Below, piece by piece: positions 44,237 to 50,651 of a stretch of DNA of 64,000 nucleotides; the first letter of the stretch is position 1; each line of letters starts with the position of its first letter. The position numbers and the translations under genes were made by a program. The notes under the pieces were generated by a model. That model did no database searches. It worked only from the letters and a program-made list of their open reading frames with translations, and was not told the origin of the DNA. Source of the DNA: Paenibacillus cellulositrophicus (lineage in GTDB: Bacteria; Bacillota; Bacilli; Paenibacillales; Paenibacillaceae); NCBI RefSeq assembly GCF_009363095.1, contig NZ_CP045295.1, positions 2,108,001 through 2,172,000 of the forward strand. Direction: 5' to 3'.

Positions 44237-44258
44237 AAAAAGAGGGCGGATCGCCCTC
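44237..44258 (-). terminator. First terminator in the hflX leader
   Basis: GAGGGCG-atc-CGCCCTC forms a perfect 7-base stem with a triloop, followed by TTTTT on the minus strand. It could end the cyclase gene transcript, but a promoter and a short peptide frame lie between them, so it may be the primary attenuator for hflX. Confidence 0.8.
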
Positions 44259-44383
44259 CCTCTCATACACCCGGCATCACTCAAATAATGAGCACACTCG
44301 GCACGTATATATCGGGTTCCAAAGGATATGCAGACCAATCCCGTTCGCTCCGCACAGGGGCAGAGCCTTTGAGCACTATTCAG

Positions 44384-44425
44384 TTAGCGGCACAAAGTGA
44401 AAAAACGGAATTTGATGTAGTACAT
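44384..44425 (-). CDS. Candidate 13-residue leader peptide upstream of hflX
   Basis: ATG at 44425 opens MYYIKFRFFTLCR and a TAA stop. A strong GGAGGG lies 12 bases upstream and a TATAAT promoter just before it. Aromatic and basic residues (YY, FRFF) are common in leader peptides that stall drug-bound ribosomes. It is too short to judge by composition; the context (promoter, leader, terminator, HflX) is the argument. The spacing of 12 is longer than ideal. Confidence 0.4.
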   Translation of the reverse strand: MYYIKFRFFTLCR

Positions 44426-44447
44426 ATCTTATTCGAACCCTCCGATC

Positions 44448-44476
44448 ATTATAGGTATCCCCATGTTAACACAACA
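44448..44476 (-). promoter_or_regulatory. Promoter of the hflX leader transcript
   Basis: TATAAT (44448-44453) preceded by 17 bases and TGTTGT (44471-44476) on the minus strand. It lies between the cyclase stop and the leader peptide, about 430 bases before hflX. Confidence 0.55.
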
Positions 44477-44523
44477 GCGCGGCGGATACAATTCCCAATT
44501 TCCAAAAAGATGGAACTTTTTCG

Positions 44524-46122
44524 TTACCTCCCCGTCTGTGCCCGCTTAACCTCTGCTTCCCCCGACAACGTGACGCGGTTGCGCCCTCCCGTCTTGGACC
44601 GGTACAGCGCCTCGTCCGCTTTCAGGATCAAATCGCGCGGTGAGCGTCCATGCTCGGGATATGCCGCTACGCCGGCCGAGATCGTCACCGTCACTCCGAT
44701 CGGGTTCGCGGTTCTCTCCATCTCTTTTCTTAAGCGTTCGGCCACCACGCCAGCTTCCCTCGGCCCGCTGCGCTGTACCAGAATCCCGAATTCCTCGCCC
44801 CCATAGCGGAAGCACAAATCCCCTTCCAAGGACACGTTTTGCATCAGCTGGGCCAAGTGCTTCAGCACCTGATCGCCGAGCACATGCCCATAGGTATCGT
44901 TGACTCCCTTGAAATGGTCAATGTCTATTAAAATGACCGCAAAGGGCACATGGTACTCGGTCCACTGCTGCAGCACCGTATCCAGCGTCCTCCGGTTGGC
45001 CAGCCCGGTCAGCTCGTCGACGCCCGCCTCGTTCCGAAGCTGGGTCAAATCCTGATTCAAGTGCTGGAACGCGATTTTGACGCTTTGCGACAGCAGCCTG
45101 ACCTCATAATAAGCCGAATTAATGTCGGGAACGTTCTGCGGGCGTGCCGAGCCAAGCGTGGCCTGGTCGGAAAATTGCGCCAGCGTATTGAGCGGTTTGG
45201 CAATGCGGCTGGCCACCCACCATCCCAAAATGAGGATCAGCAGCAGGAACGGAAGGGAGGCGAGAAGCACCCTCTTGATCAAATCATGAAGCGGCTTGTC
45301 AATGACCGACGTCGGCGTCTGGGAAATAATCCCCCAGGAGCTGCTCGGTTCATAAGCGTAACCCGCAAAGAATTGACCCCCTTCAGAGTTCGTCACCCGC
45401 TGCGATCCGCTTTTTTTCATCAGGACGTTCTTCACGACCGGATTGCTGATGACCGATTTGCCGATTCGCTGCTTGTCCGGATGAAAAATGATGGCCCCGT
45501 TCTTTTCCACTACGTAAACGTAAGACCCGTTGCCGAAAAAGTGCTCCTTCAGCATCGTGCTGAGCACATTTTTATCTTCGAGATAAATGGTTCCGCCGAC
45601 AAACCCTTGATAAGCACCGGATACATCGACGATTGGTGCCGAAATGAGGATAATGTACCTCCCTGTCGTCGCCCGGTAGGGGTTCGAAATAAAAGGCGCT
45701 TTCAAGGAGACCGCCATTTTGCTCTGGGCCGAGGTCAGCTGATCCCCGACTTCAATGCCGATCGTATGCGGACTGAGCGCCCTGACGATACGGTTGGCGT
45801 CTGCAACGACTATAGAGTTGAAATACTGCGTATTCTCCTGAAACAGATCGTCAAAGAGCTGGGCATCCATCTCATGGCTCCGCCCGGATATTTTGGCAAT
45901 CGCATTGATATTTTGCTGCATCGTAACGAGAAGCTCGTTCGTATTGGAAGCCAGCTTTTTGGCATACTGCTCATTATTCTGAAGATAATTGCCAATTAAG
46001 GAGGCGCGGTTGACTTGAACGGCTGAAGTGATGCTGGTCAGCATCGTAAGCAGGATCGCAATAATGACAAGCAGGCTGATCGTAAACCGGAGCGTAAAAC
46101 CTTTTTGGATCAAATATTTCAA
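44524..46122 (-). CDS. Membrane diguanylate cyclase with extracellular dCACHE sensor
   Basis: TTG at 46122 lies nine bases after AAGGTGG and gives 532 residues starting at the first membrane helix (FTISLLVIIAILLTMLTSIT). An earlier in-frame ATG is possible. A dCACHE-type sensor (about 35-260) contains YIILISAPIVDVSGAYQGFV and FAGYAYEPSSSWGIISQTP. The second helix is LLASLPFLLLILILGWWVAS (about 272-290). A HAMP-like region and a GGDEF domain (about 365-520) follow; the active site is GGEEF at 441-445. The RxxD inhibitory site is absent. It makes c-di-GMP in response to an external small molecule. Confidence 0.9.
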   Translation of the reverse strand: MKYLIQKGFTLRFTISLLVIIAILLTMLTSITSAVQVNRASLIGNYLQNNEQYAKKLASNTNELLVTMQQNINAIAKISGRSHEMDAQLFDDLFQENTQYFNSIVVADANRIVRALSPHTIGIEVGDQLTSAQSKMAVSLKAPFISNPYRATTGRYIILISAPIVDVSGAYQGFVGGTIYLEDKNVLSTMLKEHFFGNGSYVYVVEKNGAIIFHPDKQRIGKSVISNPVVKNVLMKKSGSQRVTNSEGGQFFAGYAYEPSSSWGIISQTPTSVIDKPLHDLIKRVLLASLPFLLLILILGWWVASRIAKPLNTLAQFSDQATLGSARPQNVPDINSAYYEVRLLSQSVKIAFQHLNQDLTQLRNEAGVDELTGLANRRTLDTVLQQWTEYHVPFAVILIDIDHFKGVNDTYGHVLGDQVLKHLAQLMQNVSLEGDLCFRYGGEEFGILVQRSGPREAGVVAERLRKEMERTANPIGVTVTISAGVAAYPEHGRSPRDLILKADEALYRSKTGGRNRVTLSGEAEVKRAQTGR

Positions 46123-46234
46123 CGTTATATCCACCTTGAGTCTAAAAATAGAAAAAGATGTCGCATCGTGACGCTTTACATTATACATGAACGCCGGAAG
46201 TGCATCTATAGCGTGTTGTGCCATCTGCCGTAAT

Positions 46235-46305
46235 AAGAAAAACGTCTATCGACGTACTTTCAAAGAAGACAGACCGCGTCTAGAGGAAGTTTTTCTTGCG
46301 AGATC
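46235..46305 (+). repeat. Copy B of a dispersed intergenic repeat
   Basis: ACGTCTATCGACGTACTTTC (46242-46261) is the best-conserved core. Terminal AGAAAAAC and GTTTTTCT arms form an 8-base inverted repeat, and inner blocks AGAAGAC and GACCGCGT match copy A. It lies between the cyclase and tatD genes. Confidence 0.5.
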
Positions 46306-46345
46306 AGGAAGCAGAAGCTCCGAAACTTATACTTTCTTATCTCTT

Positions 46346-46372
46346 AAAAAAGGGCAGCCTGGTCGGCTGCCC
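46346..46372 (-). terminator. Terminator of tatD
   Basis: On the minus strand, GGGCAGCC-gacca-GGCTGCCC is a perfect 8-base stem followed by TTTTTT, 50 bases past the tatD stop. Confidence 0.92.
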
Positions 46373-46422
46373 GCTGCGGCTGTCCTGGGATGTCCAGAGT
46401 TAGAGCGGCGTTATGTCGCCTC

Positions 46423-47214
46423 TTAAATTCCGAAAAAGCGCCGGGTCGTCCTTACCGTAGCCGCAGCCAGCGCCGCAGGCTCTTCCCCTCTGCAGTCGGC
46501 AATGACCCCGAGAATGTGCGCCAGGAAAGCGGGCTCGTTCCGTCCGCCCTTCGGCTTCGGCCGCAGATCGCGCGGTGTCAGATAAGGCGCATCGGTCTCG
46601 ATCATCAGGCGGTCCAGCGGAATGTCCCGGACGAGCTCACGCAAATGCCCGCCCCGCCGCTCGTCGCAAATCCAGCCGGTAATGCCGATGTGCAGCCCCA
46701 TCTCAAGGTAGGTGTACAGCACTTCTGCGCTGCCCGTAAAACAATGCACGACCGCGCGCTGAATCAATGCCGGGTGGTCTTTCAGCATCGCGGCAAAATC
46801 GGCACTCGCGTCCCGTTCATGCAGAAACAGCGGCATGTCCAGCTCTTCCGCCAGGCGCAGCTGCTCCTCGAACCAGCGGCGCTGCACGTCGCGCGGGGAA
46901 AAATCCCGGTTGTAGTCCAGCCCGCATTCGCCGATCGCCACAACCTCAGGCAGCCCGGCCAGCCGCCGCAGCCGCTCTGCCGTATCCGGTCCGCAGTCCT
47001 TGGCGTCATGCGGATGAACGCCTGCCGTCGAGAACAACCTGCCAGGATACGACTTTACGTAGTGCGCCGCCTCCTCGCTGCTCTCCACGGACGTTCCGGT
47101 TATAATCAGCTGCTCAACGCCCGCTTCAGCGGCCCGGGCCAACACCTCCTCCCGGTCCCGGTCGAACGATGAATTCATCAGGTTAACGCCGATATCAATG
47201 ATCGGTAAAGTCAT
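46423..47214 (-). CDS. tatD: TatD-family metal-dependent DNase
   Basis: ATG at 47214 gives 263 residues and stands ten bases after AAAGGA; the TTG three codons earlier is too close to the site. The sequence follows E. coli TatD proper: IIDIGVNLMNSSFDRDREEV in place of the HxH start of YcfH/YabD, TAGVHPHDAKDC, GECGLDYNRDF, VVHCFTGSAEVLYTYLEMGL, ITGWICDERRGGHLRELV and MIETDAPYLTPRDLRPKPKG. TatD is a TIM-barrel 3'-exonuclease/DNase linked to DNA repair and turnover. It has its own promoter and terminator. Confidence 0.92.
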   Translation of the reverse strand: MTLPIIDIGVNLMNSSFDRDREEVLARAAEAGVEQLIITGTSVESSEEAAHYVKSYPGRLFSTAGVHPHDAKDCGPDTAERLRRLAGLPEVVAIGECGLDYNRDFSPRDVQRRWFEEQLRLAEELDMPLFLHERDASADFAAMLKDHPALIQRAVVHCFTGSAEVLYTYLEMGLHIGITGWICDERRGGHLRELVRDIPLDRLMIETDAPYLTPRDLRPKPKGGRNEPAFLAHILGVIADCRGEEPAALAAATVRTTRRFFGI

Positions 47215-47286
47215 GGCTGCCAATTCCTTTCGTTATCTATCTTAAGGCATCTACCTTAAAGTCAAACCATAAAGTACGGCACCAAT

Positions 47287-47315
47287 ATTATAGGGGACAA
47301 CGATCCTCTGCACAA
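47287..47315 (-). promoter_or_regulatory. Promoter of tatD
   Basis: TTGTGC (47310-47315), a 17-base spacer and a perfect TATAAT (47287-47292) on the minus strand, about 75 bases before the tatD start. Confidence 0.7.
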
Positions 47316-47396
47316 GGATTCCTGATATTTCAAATGAAATCTTGCATGAATGTTATATGATCGAAGTTGAAATGAAAAGCGAGGGAGGAAAGCTTC

Positions 47397-48080
47397 ATGG
47401 AAAAGGATCATTCAGCTGTGACGTACCGGAACGTAAAGCCCGGCGAATTCATTATGTTCGGCACGTATCCGCAGTCTGCAGACGGTCAAGAACTGGCGAT
47501 ACAATGGCGTGTTCTTCATCATTCAGGAAACGAGCTGTTTGTTTTGAGTGAGTATATTTTGGACTGCAAGAGGTATCATGGCAAGAGCGCGGATATGGGG
47601 TGGCGTGAATCCACGGAAAAGGCCTGGCGTGACTGCGATTTGCGCGAGTGGCTGAACGATGAATTCTATAGCGCCGCATTTAGTGACGCCGAAAAGCAGT
47701 TCATTAAGACGACACATTGCACGGACAACGGAGAGGGCTGCCCGGACACAGAGGACAAGGTCTTTCTGCTTAGCGCTGCCGAGCTAGAGAACTTATCCGG
47801 GGTTCACGGCAAGGATGTGAGGCGTGCGGCTGGAACCGATTTTGCCAAGACGAAAAAGCCCGATGGATGCCGCTTATATGTATATGACAAAACCAACAAA
47901 GACAACTATATCCTCAAGGACGGCGAAGAAACCGGCTGCTCCTGGTGGTGGCTGCGAACCCAAGGCAACAAGCCTTCACGCGCATATTTTGTAGGGACAG
48001 GCTGCAGTATTCGCAGCTATGGGAATAACAGCATAAGCGGTTATGGCGTGCGTCCTGCTATAAAAATAAATCTTTCCTGA
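47397..48080 (+). CDS. DUF6273-domain protein
   Basis: 227 residues, no signal peptide. It follows the DUF6273 pattern: PGEFIMFGTYPQSADGQELA, IQWRVLHHSGNELFVLSEYI, the acidic-aromatic WRDCDLREWLNDEFYSAAFS, and the C-terminal SWWWLRTQGNKPSRAYFVGT with YGVRPAIKINLS. The ending resembles C-type-lectin/formylglycine-generating-enzyme folds. The role is unknown; such proteins are often surface or toxin-associated in Firmicutes. AGGGAGGAAAG precedes the ATG. It lies 24 bases upstream of the RCC1-repeat gene, probably in one operon. Confidence 0.8.
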   Translation: MEKDHSAVTYRNVKPGEFIMFGTYPQSADGQELAIQWRVLHHSGNELFVLSEYILDCKRYHGKSADMGWRESTEKAWRDCDLREWLNDEFYSAAFSDAEKQFIKTTHCTDNGEGCPDTEDKVFLLSAAELENLSGVHGKDVRRAAGTDFAKTKKPDGCRLYVYDKTNKDNYILKDGEETGCSWWWLRTQGNKPSRAYFVGTGCSIRSYGNNSISGYGVRPAIKINLS

Positions 48081-48104
48081 GTCTTGTTTTCAAGGAGGTA
48101 AGAC

Positions 48105-49013
48105 ATGGATTGCATGGCATCGAAAGAAGCGGCGTTAAAGGTGAGCAAGTGGCCTAGGCAAACTATAGCGGCGGGTCCTCGTCATACCGTTGGTCTGAAA
48201 TCTGATGGCACGGTGGTGGCTGCAGGCGATAATAAATACGGCCAATGTGATGTAAGCGGCTGGCGTGATCTGGTGGCGGTTGCGGCCGGTAATGTTCATA
48301 TGGCGGCGAACACAGGCAATGCCCATACCGTCGGTCTGAAATCGGACGGTACGGTGGTCGCGGCGGGTTGGAATAAGCATGGCCAATGCAGCGTAGACGG
48401 TTGGCGCGATATCGCAGCGGTAGCGGCAGGCTGGCGCCGTACCGTCGGCCTGCGATCGGATGGCACCGTGGTGGCCGTGGGTCGAGATCAAGAAGGCCAA
48501 TGCGATGTGAGCGGCTGGCGTGATATAGCTGCGGTCGCAGCGGGTGACTGGCATACCGTGGGTCTTCAATTGGACGGCACGGTAACGGCTGTAGGTAATC
48601 ATCGGTATGGCCAATGCAATGTTAGCAGCTGGAGCGGCATCGTCGCGGCAGCCGCAGGTTACCTTCATACCGTCGGGCTTCACTCGGATGGTACGGTGGC
48701 GGCTGTGGGTCTGAATAAACATGGCCAATGCGATGTCAGCGGGTGGCGCGGAATGGTGGCGATTGCGGCGGGCAGTTATCATACCGTCGGCCTCAAATCG
48801 GACGGCACGGTGACGGCTGTAGGTCATCATGAATATGGCCAGTGCGATGTCAGCGGCTGGCGCGATATGGTGGCCGTCGCGGCGGGTTGTACGCATACCG
48901 TCGGCCTGAAATCGGATGGCACGGTGGTGGCTGTGGGTCACAACGAATATGGCCAGTGCGATGTCAGCGGCTGGCGCGGCATCCAAGTGCCCGGCACTTC
49001 GTTATCAATATGA
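48105..49013 (+). CDS. RCC1-like seven-repeat beta-propeller protein
   Basis: 302 residues made almost entirely of seven repeats of about 37 residues with the consensus HTVGLKSDGTVVAVG...YGQCDVSGW, then RDIVAVAAG. Repeat one carries an extra nine-residue insertion (HMAANTGNA). Seven blades would close one propeller. There is no signal peptide. The repeats are also alike at DNA level (about 114 bases each), which points to recent expansion. RCC1-type propellers bind proteins or chromatin in eukaryotes; bacterial roles are mostly unknown. AAGGAGGTAAGAC precedes the ATG. Confidence 0.88.
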   Translation: MDCMASKEAALKVSKWPRQTIAAGPRHTVGLKSDGTVVAAGDNKYGQCDVSGWRDLVAVAAGNVHMAANTGNAHTVGLKSDGTVVAAGWNKHGQCSVDGWRDIAAVAAGWRRTVGLRSDGTVVAVGRDQEGQCDVSGWRDIAAVAAGDWHTVGLQLDGTVTAVGNHRYGQCNVSSWSGIVAAAAGYLHTVGLHSDGTVAAVGLNKHGQCDVSGWRGMVAIAAGSYHTVGLKSDGTVTAVGHHEYGQCDVSGWRDMVAVAAGCTHTVGLKSDGTVVAVGHNEYGQCDVSGWRGIQVPGTSLSI

Positions 49014-49126
49014 ATAACTCGGCATTCCACGCGAAAACATGAGCCGGACTTCTAATTAGGCAAGGGGTACGCGATATTGAACCAGGCGGTTGACATCGCC
49101 CGGAGTATCCGATCCCGCCCGATTAT

Positions 49127-49160
49127 ATAAAAAAGACCGCATCCTGACGGAGTGCGGTCT
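49127..49160 (-). terminator. Terminator of the TIR / small-protein operon
   Basis: On the minus strand, AGACCGCA and TGCGGTCT form a perfect 8-base stem across an 11-base loop followed by TTTTTT. It starts eight bases after the small gene's stop, which supports that gene being real and last in the operon. Confidence 0.9.
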
Positions 49161-49167
49161 AGCGTCA

Positions 49168-49338
49168 TTATTTGTATACGGGTTTGCCGTATTCCGCCTT
49201 CTTCTCAAAGAGAACGGTATACGTTTCGTCTGGGCCGTCAACGGACGGGGCTACCACTTTCTTCAGCCCGCTCAGAGGCAGGATCGCCGTACTCCTAAGA
49301 CCATATTTGCGAAAAGTGGGTCTGTGTCGTTGACTCAT
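49168..49338 (-). CDS. 56-residue protein coupled to the TIR gene
   Basis: This frame is below the usual length cut-off. The ATG at 49338 overlaps the TGA of the TIR gene (ATGA), and AGGAGGGG lies seven bases upstream. The stop is followed by a terminator after eight bases. The protein starts MSQRHRPTFRKYGLRSTAIL, is basic at its N-terminus and has a beta-like tail with DETYTVLFEKKAEYGKPVYK. There is no membrane segment and I recognise no family. Its coupling suggests a partner, inhibitor or regulator of the TIR effector (inference). Confidence 0.7.
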   Translation of the reverse strand: MSQRHRPTFRKYGLRSTAILPLSGLKKVVAPSVDGPDETYTVLFEKKAEYGKPVYK

Positions 49339-50351
49339 GACGATTCCCCTCCTAATAAATCATGAATTGAATCCAGTAACGCTTTATTGAGATAACATAA
49401 CTCCTCAAAAATCTGCTCCGTGACCTGGACGGAACCCCTCAGGTGGACCGTGAACACGTATCTTCTCGCTAAAGGATAACACAAGATATATTCCTTCACA
49501 ACCGATTTGCGATTTCGTTGACTAAATGTCACATTTCCGCTGGCGTGAACGTCCACCACATGGATCGGTTCTTCTCCCGGTCTCAGGTTGACATTGGCAT
49601 CCAAGGAATATTCATAGCCGATTTCGCCAACCCCGTCGCTGCCGACCTGCTTTATTGTACGGTCCCCGGCTTTGAAAAGTGCTGTGCCGCTGACCGTATA
49701 CGGCGTGGAAATAAACGACAGACGCAGCGCCCGGCAGATCCGGTTGTAAATATCCGTATCGAGTGCAGGCTTATGATTCAATTCCTCAAAAAAGCCGATA
49801 ATCTTCAGCAGCCTGTCCCTTTCCTCTTCGGATTCGCGCAGCAGATCGTAAGGATCGCTCTGTTTGCTGCCCCAATGCTCGATCATGCTGCCGATTTTAC
49901 TGCACGAGACGCCCACGGCCGCATTCCAGTTGCGCGGGTTCATCTGATAGGTGAGCGTGGTCATGCCGAACAGATCCGAAGGCGTCTTAAAGCCTTCAAT
50001 CCGTTCCTCCTCCTCATCCTCCTGCTCAGGAATATGCGACGGAACGAGAAAAAATACCCGTTCTCTCCCCAGTTTGCTCCAAAACAAGCCCATCTCAAAC
50101 ACCGTATTATCTCTGGCTGTATAATATAACTTACCCCGCACGAGCGTCACGTCATCAGGGTGGAACACAAAAACCGCAAAATCGCTACCCTGGATCTGGG
50201 CTTCCAAGTCCTCCATCGTATAACGGTTGGCGTGAAACACTCCTCTATGCCAAGGAGTCACGACCGCGTAGTGCTCCAGCTCCTCCTGCACCGCATTCAC
50301 GATCGGAATGGCTTCCCTGGATGAGCCGATGAAAACGAAAGGTTTGTCCAT
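49335..50351 (-). CDS. TIR-domain (CAP12/Pycsar-effector type) nucleotide-binding protein
   Basis: ATG at 50351 has GGAGGG five bases upstream and gives 338 residues; an ATG seven codons earlier is possible. Residues about 4-115 match the CAP12/PCTIR-like TIR domain: FVFIGSSREAIPIVNAVQEE, SDFAVFVFHPDDVTLVRG and the hallmark ARDNTVFEMGLFWSKLGRER, with Glu 86 the presumed NADase catalytic residue. The C-terminal ~190 residues (predicted helical then beta-rich) are unassigned and could be a sensor. Relatives kill or arrest infected cells by NAD+ cleavage. No cyclase, STING, Thoeris or CBASS partner is adjacent; only the overlapping small gene. Confidence 0.82.
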   Translation of the reverse strand: MDKPFVFIGSSREAIPIVNAVQEELEHYAVVTPWHRGVFHANRYTMEDLEAQIQGSDFAVFVFHPDDVTLVRGKLYYTARDNTVFEMGLFWSKLGRERVFFLVPSHIPEQEDEEEERIEGFKTPSDLFGMTTLTYQMNPRNWNAAVGVSCSKIGSMIEHWGSKQSDPYDLLRESEEERDRLLKIIGFFEELNHKPALDTDIYNRICRALRLSFISTPYTVSGTALFKAGDRTIKQVGSDGVGEIGYEYSLDANVNLRPGEEPIHVVDVHASGNVTFSQRNRKSVVKEYILCYPLARRYVFTVHLRGSVQVTEQIFEELCYLNKALLDSIHDLLGGESS

Positions 50352-50392
50352 AACTCCCTCCAGAACATCCATAATCTACCTATTATCAGTAT

Positions 50393-50401
50393 ATCATAGC
50401 A
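50393..50401 (-). promoter_or_regulatory. Extended -10 promoter of the TIR operon
   Basis: TGCTATGAT on the minus strand is an extended -10 element about 40 bases before the TIR start; a TATACT also overlaps nearby. The -35 region is poor. Confidence 0.4.
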
Positions 50402-50505
50402 TGGTAGATTCAATGACTGTTACTTTTCGCGCTTACGAAAGTCCGCCCATAATTTCAAAGTTTGCTATGTATGCCTGACAGAACTTGTCTATATAAAAAG
50501 GTTAC

Positions 50506-50546
50506 AAAAAGTAAAGGACTGCGGACAGCCCTGCTGAACCGCAGCC
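50506..50546 (-). terminator. Probable terminator of the GH78 gene
   Basis: On the minus strand, CTGCGG and CCGCAG enclose a 14-base loop with a nested GCAGG/CTGT pairing, followed by TTTACTTTTT. It lies about 105 bases past the stop. No small gene was found in 50402-50651. Confidence 0.55.
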
Positions 50547-50651
50547 TTCGTGTACAAGCCAAGTACCGGGAAGGGACGAGCTGCCTCACCGGCAGCATCT
50601 GCCGTATAAGGTACGTCTCCACCATAAACGCTTGAATGATATCCTTGTGCG

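Noticed and set aside
44524..46235. c-di-GMP riboswitch upstream of the cyclase gene
   Set aside because: No GEMM-I or GEMM-II conserved blocks were found; only the dispersed repeat lies there.
47397..48080. Diversity-generating retroelement target (C-terminal lectin-like DUF6273)
   Set aside because: No reverse transcriptase, template repeat or adenine-rich variable region is visible in the window.
48105..49013. CRISPR-like tandem repeats
   Set aside because: The ~114-base repeats are in frame, encode RCC1 blades and have no spacers.
49335..50351. Thoeris (ThsA/ThsB) or CBASS system
   Set aside because: No ThsA-like SIR2/NAD-binding gene and no CD-NTase or Cap2/Cap3 gene lies nearby.
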